DNA from: Gluconobacter cerinus
GTDB lineage: Bacteria; Pseudomonadota; Alphaproteobacteria; Acetobacterales; Acetobacteraceae
Direction of reading: 5' to 3'
NCBI RefSeq assembly: GCF_002723935.1
Contig: NZ_BEWM01000005.1
Coordinates: 124,001-188,000, forward strand
DNA length: 64,000 nt
How positions within the stretch are numbered: position 1 is the stretch's first letter; the number at the start of each line of letters is the position of its first letter. Both the position numbers and the translations under genes were made by a program. Shown here piece by piece: positions 19,096-25,517 of this stretch. Under the pieces are notes generated by a model. It did no database searches. It was not told the origin of the DNA and saw only the letters and a list, made by a program, of their open reading frames with translations.

Positions 19096-19255
19096 GAGAT
19101 GCTCATAGAAAGGCAGAAGTTCCAGGTGTCGCTATTCTCTTTCGTAATGACATCGTTATCATCCGTCCATCCCTGCCGCTGGAAGCGATTGACCAAAAAG
19201 AGCGGGTGATGTCTTTGTAGAATGCTTTTGCTTCAATTCTTGGTCTGGGCGAACC

Positions 19256-19567
19256 ATGCAATCCATTTTTGACACCTTGCTCAGTTTCATCCTGATGCTA
19301 CTGGGCTTTATTGTCGCGGCCGTAGCTTTTGTGGAAGTTGCTGCGCGTGCCGTATTGAGTAGCATTGGGATACATGGACAATTTCAGACGGTTCTTCTTC
19401 TTTGTCTGTTATGCGCTCTAATTATTGTGGCATTTCGTATTTTTGGACGCTTATTGGCGGTACTTCTGACCGCTGCTTTTGTTGTTTATTTATTGCATTC
19501 TCTACTTGGCATTCCACACAATGTCCCTGTCAGGGGCAGCGCGCAGGAGAAGGCAATTACTTTGTGA
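19256..19567 (+). CDS. Small membrane protein of unknown function
   Basis: The 103-residue protein has three hydrophobic segments (about residues 8-32, 43-60 and 64-85) and a short hydrophilic tail. No motif is recognised. It is read away from the AEC transporter gene and stops just before the prophage boundary repeat at 19573, so it is the last chromosomal gene on that side. The start is ATG at 19256. Confidence 0.55.
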   Translation: MQSIFDTLLSFILMLLGFIVAAVAFVEVAARAVLSSIGIHGQFQTVLLLCLLCALIIVAFRIFGRLLAVLLTAAFVVYLLHSLLGIPHNVPVRGSAQEKAITL

Positions 19568-19572
19568 AGATA

Positions 19573-19589
19573 TGGTGTCCGTGAGAGGA
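19573..19589. repeat. Distal attachment-site repeat
   Basis: TGGTGTCCGTGAGAGGA matches the tRNA-Arg 3' end at 24526-24542 in 16 of 17 positions, in the same orientation. The single change (T for C at 19582) is expected for a copy no longer under selection as tRNA. Confidence 0.8.
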
Positions 19590-19703
19590 ATAGGTTCCTG
19601 TTGTAAAATCAATTAGTTGCGTTTTAAAATGGTACTAATGCTAGCACACAGAATCAACGACTTACGGCGAAGTTGTAAAACAAATCTAGCTAACCTCAGT
19701 ACG

Positions 19704-19906
19704 TCATTCAGCACATTTTTTCCGGAATTCTTCCATCTGAAGAGCCGATGTGATGAGGTTGGGACAGTCCTGCCGGTGCCCCGGATCTCGGCCGCCATCC
19801 CCTTCTGGAAATCGGCCGTCCAGGGGTGCAAGGCAGGACACACAACCTTCAGCCGTGGCTGCGCACACCCAGTCAGTGCCAGGCACAACAAAACAGTCCG
19901 CATCAC
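19704..19906 (-). pseudogene. Frameshifted outer-membrane spanin (Rz1-like lipoprotein)
   Basis: The start codon (GTG 19906-19904) opens a lipoprotein with a lipobox ending LALTGC, followed by a short Pro/Cys-containing segment (VCPALHPWTADFQ). That frame then runs into unrelated sequence. A second frame continues with ITSALQMEEFRKKCAE and a stop at 19704, a charged C terminus of the kind seen in o-spanins. A single lost C in the CCC run near 19763-19768 would join them. The start overlaps the i-spanin stop, as Rz1 genes overlap Rz. An intact o-spanin would pair with the i-spanin to fuse the two membranes at lysis. Confidence 0.65.
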
Positions 19907-20132
19907 GCCTTCCCCTTGTCCAGAGCATCCAGCAGTTCATCCACAGTCTGCGGAGCATCAGCACCGCGCTGGTCCATGACCTGCTGTTGCGCCACCTGAG
20001 ATTGAGCTTCCTTAACGTCCTGGTCAGCCGTATCGGCTTTCTGCGATTTGCCCCGGCTCGATAGAGTTCGAGAGCCGACGCCATGCCCACGAGGAGCATG
20101 ACACCGACAATCGCCAGATTGGCTGTATTCAC
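19903..20132 (-). pseudogene. Frameshifted inner-membrane spanin (Rz-like)
   Basis: The GTG at 20132 overlaps the stop of the preceding gene. It encodes an N-terminal TM helix (LAIVGVMLLVGMASALELY) and then goes out of frame. The neighbouring frame continues with a hydrophilic coiled-coil-like tail (DTADQDVKEAQSQVAQQQVM) and ends DALDKGKA at 19903. One base lost near 20036-20042, in the AGAAAGCC stretch, would restore a single protein of about 76 residues with the topology of an i-spanin. It sits between the holin/lysozyme region and the o-spanin, as expected for a lysis cassette. Confidence 0.6.
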
Positions 20133-20398
20133 TGGGCAGGCGCTTCCTTGGCTGACTGACCAGCCGGACCGGCAGCGATGACACGCTCCAGTTCCGTGGC
20201 ACCTTCCAGCGTTTTAGTCAGAGCAGCATCGAAGGCCGTGATATCGACATGCTCAGCCAGCTTCGACATAGAGGCCGCGAGAACACTCTGAAGGACGAGA
20301 CCGCCGACGCTGATGCCCTGCTGGACCGAGGGTGTATCAGCCTTGCCCAGAGACTGGTTCACAAGACCTTCAAGGGCCGTCACAGAATCAAAAGCCAT
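20129..20398 (-). CDS. Small phage protein of unknown function in the lysis cassette
   Basis: The 89-residue protein begins MAFDSVTALEGLVNQSLG and is acidic and helical, with no TM or signal. ATG at 20398 is chosen because a terminator hairpin ends 16 bases upstream; the frame upstream of it reads through that hairpin. The stop overlaps the i-spanin start (GTGA). I do not recognise a family. It is probably a phage structural or lysis-associated accessory protein. Confidence 0.6.
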   Translation of the reverse strand: MAFDSVTALEGLVNQSLGKADTPSVQQGISVGGLVLQSVLAASMSKLAEHVDITAFDAALTKTLEGATELERVIAAGPAGQSAKEAPAQ

Positions 20399-20413
20399 TG
20401 GTGCTTCTTCCAT

Positions 20414-20438
20414 AAAAAAAGCCGCCTCGATGGGCGGC
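20414..20438 (-). terminator. Rho-independent terminator directly before a phage gene
   Basis: On the minus strand GCCGCC (20438-20433) pairs with GGCGGC (20426-20421), followed by seven T. The next gene starts 16 bases downstream. The arrangement is nearly duplicated at 22169-22192. Confidence 0.75.
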
Positions 20439-20530
20439 ATTGCATCCGACGGTCTGACAGCTGGGGTGCTGCCTCCTTCGGAGATCTGAGGAATGAGGAT
20501 AATCGAGCCAGGACCGGCTGAAGGGTTCAG

Positions 20531-20857
20531 TCAGGTCGGTGCTTTAGGCTTTCCCTTGCTGTCGAGGATCTGCACACCACTGTCTGCGCCGGCCTTTTTC
20601 AGAAGTGGCGCTTCGGCCCGCGTCGTCATGACGGCCGTGAGCCCGATCTTATACATGGCGGCGGCATATTTCTGCTCAAAGGCCAGAAAGCTCAGAAGTT
20701 GATACGGCCTGACCCAAAGAGATCTGGGAGCCGGAGGGGCAATCCGAGACCGCAGGAAACCACAGACATTCAGCAGCACCGAGGCCAGAACAAGAAACAT
20801 ACCACCCCAGAACAGGACCTGCGGCGGGAGCAGTCCGAAAAGATCAGACCATTGCAT
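20531..20857 (-). CDS. Holin candidate (one-TM phage protein)
   Basis: The 108-residue protein starts MQWSDLFGLLPPQ and has one strong TM segment (about residues 13-33, VLFWGGMFLVLASVLLNVCG). A hydrophilic C-terminal part of about 70 residues is rich in Lys and Ala. Its start overlaps the endolysin stop by 14 bases. Size, membrane segment and location beside the endolysin and spanins fit a holin, but sequence alone does not prove this. ATG at 20857 is preferred over the upstream frame extension inside the lysozyme gene. Confidence 0.5.
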   Translation of the reverse strand: MQWSDLFGLLPPQVLFWGGMFLVLASVLLNVCGFLRSRIAPPAPRSLWVRPYQLLSFLAFEQKYAAAMYKIGLTAVMTTRAEAPLLKKAGADSGVQILDSKGKPKAPT

Positions 20858-21347
20858 GGTTCGCCCCCATGACTGTCCGCTTGCCCAGAAATACGTCCCG
20901 TTCATAGGCGCGACGGTTGGTCAGGCCGGCCAACTCGACCAGATGGCCTTTCACGGTCGCCTTGTTCCAGCGTGGCAGTTCATTGGCCGCGCCGGCATAA
21001 TCCCCGGCATTCAGCTTACGCAGAAGCGTGGAGCTTTCCATGGCCGGTGTGCCGACATTGTATTGCCAGGACAGGAGTGCCGCCCGCTGGACATCCGAGA
21101 GCGGAACTTTGACCAGGCGCGACAAGGCAGCATCATAATTCATGACCGACTGGAGCAGCAGACTGGCCGCGTTTGCTTCACTCATGGGCGGCGTTTTGGC
21201 CGTGACGGGTTTCCCGGATCTCAGCCAGCGGCTGCCATAGCCGATCGTCCAGTAGCCGGCAGGGCAGACATAAGGCTTTGACCGGAATCCTTCGAAATCG
21301 GGCAGCTTTAGAAGCGCCGTGGCCAGCACGACGGCAGTTTCATTCAT
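20844..21347 (-). CDS. Phage endolysin, GH24 lysozyme
   Basis: The 167-residue muramidase cleaves the MurNAc-GlcNAc bond of peptidoglycan at phage lysis. The GH24 catalytic pattern is visible: Glu in FEGFRSKPY (about residue 19), then WTIGYGSRW with the conserved Thr-Gly-Tyr-Gly at about 34-37. The VQRAALLSWQYNVGT block (about 100-114) is typical of T4/lambdoid-type lysozymes, as is RR.YERDVFL near the end. No signal peptide or anchor is seen, so it should need a holin. The frame looks intact, unlike the spanins downstream. Confidence 0.9.
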   Translation of the reverse strand: MNETAVVLATALLKLPDFEGFRSKPYVCPAGYWTIGYGSRWLRSGKPVTAKTPPMSEANAASLLLQSVMNYDAALSRLVKVPLSDVQRAALLSWQYNVGTPAMESSTLLRKLNAGDYAGAANELPRWNKATVKGHLVELAGLTNRRAYERDVFLGKRTVMGANHAMV

Positions 21348-21411
21348 TTGATGTACTCCCAGAAAGTAAGATTTTACGTCTTCCTAATTTCTTGATTTTG
21401 ATCTTTAATGA

Positions 21412-21822
21412 TTGGAAATTTTCTTGGGGATTGCTGTGTTTCTTGGGTTAAGTATTGCTGATTCAATTTCTTTTTCTTCATCAATGTTTGCTGGATTTGG
21501 AGCGCTTTTGGCATTTTCAGTTGCGAATGGACAAAGAAACCAAGGCGGACAATCTATAGAAATACAAAAATTTATATTAAAAAGAGATGCTTGGAGAAAA
21601 ATAGCTGAATTAAATGATAGATATGAATATTCAATTCCGAATAGTCTTTATGAAATAAAGTCTGCCCTAGACGAATTAGACATGGTTATGCCTGGATATT
21701 CAGATAATTGTCGATATAATATTGATAGATATAATAGCAATACTTCAGGAGTTGATTTTGGAGTTATCAGAATTTCTCTGTATGAATTGAAGATTAAATT
21801 ACAGAATGATTTGAGTTTGTAA
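21412..21822 (+). CDS. AT-rich two-TM protein, possible prophage cargo (moron)
   Basis: The 136-residue frame is strongly A+T-rich compared with everything around it and is read against the surrounding phage genes. The protein starts (TTG at 21412) with two hydrophobic segments (about residues 3-15 and 25-40). A hydrophilic helical region follows (QSIEIQKFILKRDAWRKIAELNDRY) and then a Tyr/Asn-rich C terminus. I recognise no family. Opposite orientation, foreign composition and an apparently intact frame inside a decayed prophage fit a lysogenic-conversion gene; immunity or superinfection exclusion would be a guess. Confidence 0.6.
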   Translation: MEIFLGIAVFLGLSIADSISFSSSMFAGFGALLAFSVANGQRNQGGQSIEIQKFILKRDAWRKIAELNDRYEYSIPNSLYEIKSALDELDMVMPGYSDNCRYNIDRYNSNTSGVDFGVIRISLYELKIKLQNDLSL

Positions 21823-21890
21823 TGTTTGTTTCCCGATAGACACCACCAGGTGAGCCACCCCGGATCCAAGGATTGACGTCGCTAGGGTGA

Positions 21891-22157
21891 TCAGCGCCGT
21901 GACAACGGCTCCATGACGCGGTCCACCTTGGATCCAAGCGCCTTGATCCCATCTTCCAGATCTTCCTTCAGATCGCTGATCTGAGTGCGCAGGGATGCAA
22001 TTTCAGAGCGCATTTCAGCCCGCAGATCAGACTGATTGTCGCCAAGAGCGGAGACCAGAGTTTCAAGCTTGAGAACTCGATCTTCCAGAACCCGAATGAT
22101 CTCGTCCTTACTTGTGGGCGCAAAGAGAGCAGGAGCGGAAGTTTGTGTGTCAGGCAT
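21891..22157 (-). CDS. Small phage coiled-coil protein
   Basis: The 88-residue protein has a long predicted coiled coil from about residue 17 to 75 (heptads in EDRVLKLETLVSALGDNQ and ISDLKEDLEDGIKALGSK). There is no TM or signal. Similar small coiled-coil proteins sit just before lysis genes in tailed phages, but no function can be named. ATG at 22157 lies just below a terminator hairpin, repeating the layout seen at 20398. Confidence 0.6.
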   Translation of the reverse strand: MPDTQTSAPALFAPTSKDEIIRVLEDRVLKLETLVSALGDNQSDLRAEMRSEIASLRTQISDLKEDLEDGIKALGSKVDRVMEPLSRR

Positions 22158-22168
22158 GGTTTTTCCAT

Positions 22169-22192
22169 AAAAAAAGCCACCCGGAGGCGGCT
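22169..22192 (-). terminator. Rho-independent terminator directly before the coiled-coil gene
   Basis: On the minus strand AGCCGCC (22192-22186) pairs with GGTGGCT (22181-22175), one G-T pair, with a 4-nt loop and seven T. It is followed by ATGGAA..ACC-ATG, as at 20414-20438. Confidence 0.75.
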
Positions 22193-22194
22193 GT

Positions 22195-22348
22195 CAGAAC
22201 AGGGGTAGGTATGAGGGCTGGCGATCAGGCCAGGACCGACCGGGTCAGGCCGTGCCGGCAATGCCGTGCTGGTCGTGTCAGTACCGCTGGCAATCGCCGC
22301 GATAGCCTTCATCGCGTCGGTGAAGGTGGAGGGATCGAAGAACTCTTG
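22195..22348 (-). pseudogene. 3' remnant of a phage gene cut by the insertion sequence
   Basis: In one minus-strand frame about 45 codons read as a plausible protein end (FFDPSTFTDAMKAIAAIASG, then an Ala/Pro-rich tail). The frame is open towards the IS and runs past the terminator at 22192-22169 instead of stopping before it. This suggests a small frameshift near its end. It was probably part of a phage tail or structural protein whose 5' part was lost when the IS arrived or through later deletion. Confidence 0.4.
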
Positions 22349-22354
22349 ATTGAT

Positions 22355-23620
22355 AAGCTTGGACCGTAATTTCTGGGTTTTGGCGATTTGGTTGACGGTT
22401 TTCGGGTAATCTTTCGGTCTGCGTTTTGAGCAGATTGGGGGCTGTTACCCGCTGAATGACTACGCGCTCGCGTTCAATCTTTCGAGGAAGAGGAAGCGGC
22501 GCATGTTGTAGACGATATTGGCCAGCCCGATCCTCATGGTGGCTCGGCTGATGCCGACAGTACGGATGAATAGTCCCGTCTGCGATTTCTGATCGGCAAA
22601 GACGTGCTCAACACGAGATCGGATCACGGACTTTCCTGCGTTGGATCTCTGGATATGCCGGGACATCGGTTTGAGATGCGGCTTTTTTCTGTGAACCCTC
22701 GAGACAAAGCCCTGCTTTTCCATAAAGTCTTCATTGGCTTTGGAGCGATAGGCCGTGTCAGCCCAGACCGTTGAGGATGTATTGCTTTTATCAAGCAAGC
22801 CCTCTCTCAATCGCGCGCCGTCACTGGCGGCAGCATCTGTCGTCTTCCATTTACGGATCAGCCGAAATTTCCGATCGGTGGAGATGTGCGACTTGTAACC
22901 AAAAAAACGGGATGGCCAGATCCGTTGCGGGCATACTCCCGTCTTCCTGTCGCTACGCTTTCGTGAACTTCAGGGTCCAGCGCGCATGCCTGTCCTTGTG
23001 GGACAGCTTTGACGGCTTGTCCTGCCACTCCTGTGGGATCTGTCCTTCCCGAAGATCGTTTTTCTCTGCGTTGGTGTTCCGCTGCTTTGGAGCAGCCACC
23101 AGTGTGGCATCCCGGATCTGGCCTGACATCGGTAAATACCCGGCGTTGCGCAGGATTGCGTCAAAGCGGTTGAACAGCCCATCGATCGTACCCGCCTGTG
23201 TCAGACGTTCGCGGAACAGTCAGACCGTTTTGGCATCCGGCACCTGATCTGAAAGCTCCAAACCAAGGAAGCGCATAAAGGAGATGCGGTCGTTGATCAG
23301 ATATTCCGTCCGTTCATCAGACAAATTGTTCAATGTCTGGATCACCAGAATCTTGAACATCAAAACGGGATCAAATGGCGGTCGTCCGCCCTTGCTTCCA
23401 TCGGAATACGCCAGGGTCTTGTCCAAATCAGGGCGGAACGCTTCAAAATCCACAGTCCGGGAAAACGCTTCGAGCTGATCGCCAAGCCCGCTCAGCCGGG
23501 CAAGTCGCTCTTCATCATCAAAGAAACCAGACTGCTTCATCATCCATTCCCTCAATCAATGCAGGAGTGATGGAATCACACAGAGAGACTCAAAACCAGA
23601 GGGTTTTTCGAACCCTCCAG
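22355..23620 (-). mobile_element. IS5-family insertion sequence, inactive (ends approximate)
   Basis: An IS5-type transposase remnant fills this stretch. I could not fix the terminal inverted repeats. The left end lies around 22350-22380 and the right end around 23560-23625; CTGGTTTTGA-like stretches near both ends may belong to them. The element lies in the prophage between the truncated phage gene and the integrase, and probably removed or replaced the 5' end of the latter. Confidence 0.65.
22460..23543 (-). pseudogene. IS5-family transposase with two stops and a frameshift
   Basis: The N-terminal part (MMKQSGFFDDEERLARL onward) and the C-terminal part (VWADTAYRSKA, then SRVEHVFADQ) are both clear. 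They carry the DDE residues: Asp in RDATLVAAP, Asp in WADTAY and Glu in RVEHVF. Three lesions separate them: TGA at 23222-23220 where WLFRERL should begin, TAG at 22955-22953 replacing a Lys codon in the KAKRQ position, and an extra base in the A7/T7 run at 22901-22907 (IPFFGYKSH). The last could be repaired by slippage but the two stops could not, so the element cannot move by itself. Confidence 0.85.
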
Positions 23621-24465
23621 ATTGAACGCCCACCAGCACCTAAAACACTGGCTTACCTAATCGATCTTTGGATCAAATCGGCTCGGTTCATGTCGTTAGG
23701 AAAGAACACGCAGAGGAACTATCGTCGTCTGCTGATGTCGATGCAGAAAGCGCCCTATGCTGACGACTACGTGGAACATTTCCAGACAATCCACCTGCGC
23801 CGTTTTGTAGCTGAGTTTGCGGATAGACCAGCGGCTGCCAATCATCGGATCAAATTGTTTCGGATGCTCTTCGATTATGCCGTCGATGACGGCTGGCGCG
23901 CAGATAATCCAGCTACTCCGCTCAAGAGATACAAGGAAAAAGCCGATGGGGCGGAAACGTGGTCAGATGATCAGATCCGGCAGTATGAAGATTATTGGCC
24001 GAGCGGGTCCGTACAGCGTCGAGCTTTGGCGCTCCTGCTGTACGCGGGGCAGCGTCGCAGTGACGTTGTGAGAATGGAACGGAAGCACCTGCGTGGAGAT
24101 ATTATCGAAGTGACCCAGCAGAAAACGGGAACATCACTGAAGATACCAGTTCACCCTCACCTTATGACTGAATTATTGCAGGCACCGGAAACGGGAAATT
24201 TTTTACAGCGTCGTAACGGGTTATCTTTTACGGCCAACGGATTTTACATGCGATTCAAGTCGTGGCGTGACGCTGCAGGTGCCTTAGTCCTCATGGCCTA
24301 AGAAAAGCAGCTGGCCGCCGACTTGCAGAAGCTGGGTGCACGCCTCACTAGATCGCCGCGATAACAGGGCACGCAACTTTGTCTGAAGTGGAACAATATG
24401 CTCGCGCTGTTGACCAAAAGAAGCTTGCTAGAGAGGCAATGAAACGGATGAGGGCTGTAAAATAA
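23570..24465 (+). pseudogene. Prophage tyrosine integrase, broken by a frameshift and an amber codon
   Basis: The frame reads as a phage tyrosine recombinase with a SAM-like core-binding domain (WIKSARFMSLGKNTQRNYRRL) and the catalytic domain. The first catalytic Arg is in YAGQRRSDVVRM. At 24287-24292 one base is missing: restoring a C turns LVLMA-stop into LVPHGLRKAAGRRLAEAGC, the second catalytic box. That restored frame meets TAG at 24349-24351 and then continues with IAAITGHATLSEVEQYARA, including the nucleophilic Tyr, to TAA at 24463-24465. The true N terminus is unclear because the IS abuts it. It points toward the tRNA, as an att-adjacent integrase should. Confidence 0.88.
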
Positions 24466-24525
24466 AACTCAAAAACTGTAAAACAGTCTCAGAAAAAGGC
24501 AGAAAATGGCGCGTTATTGTTTTTG

Positions 24526-24542
24526 TGGTGTCCGCGAGAGGA
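24526..24542. repeat. Proximal attachment-site repeat (tRNA-Arg 3' end)
   Basis: This 17-bp stretch spans the CCA, the acceptor 3' strand and part of the T-stem. It recurs at 19573-19589 with one mismatch. Together they mark the prophage ends. Confidence 0.8.
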
Positions 24543-24565
24543 TTCGAACCTCCGGCCCCAGGATT

Positions 24566-24799
24566 CATACCACTTCGACTTTCGCCGCCATGCCCTTGAG
24601 CATGTTCGTGGTCTGGACTGTCTCTTCACCACAGCCCCCTAAGCGGCCAAGGTGTCACCCGTACAGTCTCTACACCTTCTTTCCAACCAATGCGGAAAGC
24701 TTGGCTCGGGATTGGCACGGTTCAAATGAACCAGAGCGTTCCCCGAATTTGAGTGAATCCACCATGAAGTTTCCTGTCATGGCGCCCAATTCAGACCTT
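24566..24799 (-). ncRNA. Self-splicing group I intron in the tRNA-Arg(CCU) anticodon loop
   Basis: The 234-nt intron follows a U at the end of the 5' exon and ends in G, as group I introns do. Core elements read in order on the minus strand: CAATCCCGAGCCAAGC (the P4 side), GTGTAGAGACTGTACGG (P6/P7 5' side) and GAAGAGACAGTCC (P7 3' side). GACTGT and ACAGTC can pair as P7. AGGAA soon after the splice site can pair with exon TTCCT as part of P1. No reading frame for a homing endonuclease is present. Group I introns are known in tRNA-Arg(CCU) of Agrobacterium and other alphaproteobacteria. Confidence 0.92.
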
Positions 24800-24836
24800 A
24801 GGAATCCTGTGCTCTATCCTGCTGAGCTACGCGGAC

Positions 24837-25517
24837 ACACGAGGAACTAGTTATCCTAAGATGCTTTCACCTGCAAGCAGCGCTCTGGATAGCCTTAACA
24901 TTGAAAAAAAATGTTATTATTTTGCAAACTAAATATGATATCAGTGAAGCGGAAACGTTATTCATTCCGTAATTTAATTATCAAATTAACATAAAAACGT
25001 AAATCATATTTCCAATTATCGGGTTTTTGGCGTATTTATATGTCTAAATTTGGAGGCGAAAATGTAAGAACATTCTTGCACTTTCGTGTTGTCTGTGGTT
25101 CCAGTCATCCCTGTCTACATAGTTTTTTGATATCAAACTTTCAGAAGTGCCTGTGTCAAAAGCTGTCTCTGATGAAGTGCCATAGTCTTGGCTTATCCTG
25201 TGGATAGGTTGAGAAAGTAGTACGTAGCTGGGTGGTATATCTTTGCCTCAATGTATGAGTGTGAAGAATTGCTATCCTCGAAATAGACCCCTCCATAAAG
25301 ATTTCAAGAAATCTTCTGATGGGGTGTGGTTGCTGAACATTATCAGCGCCTGGGTAGGGAGGATGGTAATGCCACAGCCTGTTCCTACAGCGAGCGTTTT
25401 GAAACGCCTGTTTCAGGGCTGTTAGGGTTGAGGGTTGCTAGCCATGGTTTCGCATCGAATATCTGATCGAGATAGTCTGCGTCCTTTTCATGCGTTTCGG
25501 TCTGACTGCGGGTATTG
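24837..25517. other. AT-rich intergenic region between tRNA-Arg and the SARP regulator
   Basis: These 681 bases hold no convincing gene. The first 230 are very A+T-rich and probably contain the tRNA promoter on the minus strand. A perfect 8-bp hairpin (AAGATTTC, 2-nt loop) lies at 25298-25315, flanked by a further CCAT/ATGG pairing, but has no T-run. TGTGGATAG near 25199 resembles a single DnaA box. The right part must hold the promoter of the regulator gene. Confidence 0.5.

Larger units (their letters stand above)
19573..24542. mobile_element. Decayed prophage integrated at the 3' end of tRNA-Arg(CCU)
   Basis: The element of about 5 kb is bounded by a 17-bp repeat (16/17 identical) that is the 3' end of tRNA-Arg(CCU). 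Inside are phage lysis genes read leftward, a small coiled-coil protein, an AT-rich gene read rightward, an IS5-family insertion and a broken tyrosine integrase next to the tRNA. No head, tail, replication or repressor gene remains. The layout is what integrase-mediated insertion into a tRNA 3' end gives: the intact tRNA lies at the integrase side and a degenerate 3' copy at the far side. Confidence 0.85.
24526..24836 (-). tRNA. tRNA-Arg(CCU), interrupted by a group I intron
   Basis: Read on the minus strand, the 5' exon (24836-24800) has acceptor strand GTCCGCG, a D-arm GCTC..GAGC, anticodon stem CAGGA and loop start TTCCT. The 3' exon (24565-24526) gives AATCCTG, a variable loop, T-arm GGAGG-TTCGAAT-CCTCT, acceptor strand CGCGGAC, discriminator A and an encoded CCA. 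Joined, they make a normal 77-nt tRNA with loop TTCCTAA and anticodon CCU, reading AGG. The 234-nt insertion follows directly after anticodon position 36. The 3' end doubles as the prophage attachment site. Confidence 0.95.

Noticed and set aside
19617-19979. 120-codon plus-strand frame over the spanin region
   Set aside because: It is antisense to the overlapping spanin genes, which show a lipobox and TM helix in the expected order.
22901-22907. Programmed frameshift in the IS5 transposase at the seven-base run
   Set aside because: Two nonsense codons elsewhere in the same gene make recoding at this run useless, so simple decay is the better reading.
22771-23247. 158-codon plus-strand frame in the IS
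   Set aside because: It is antisense to the transposase remnant, which reads through as a known family once the lesions are allowed for.
24506-24850. 114-codon frame across the tRNA-Arg locus
   Set aside because: The stretch is fully explained as a split tRNA and group I intron on the other strand. The peptide has no homology pattern.
25190-25207. Replication origin suggested by a DnaA-box-like TGTGGATAG
   Set aside because: Only one imperfect box is visible, with no cluster and no dnaA, parAB, hemE or other origin-linked gene nearby.
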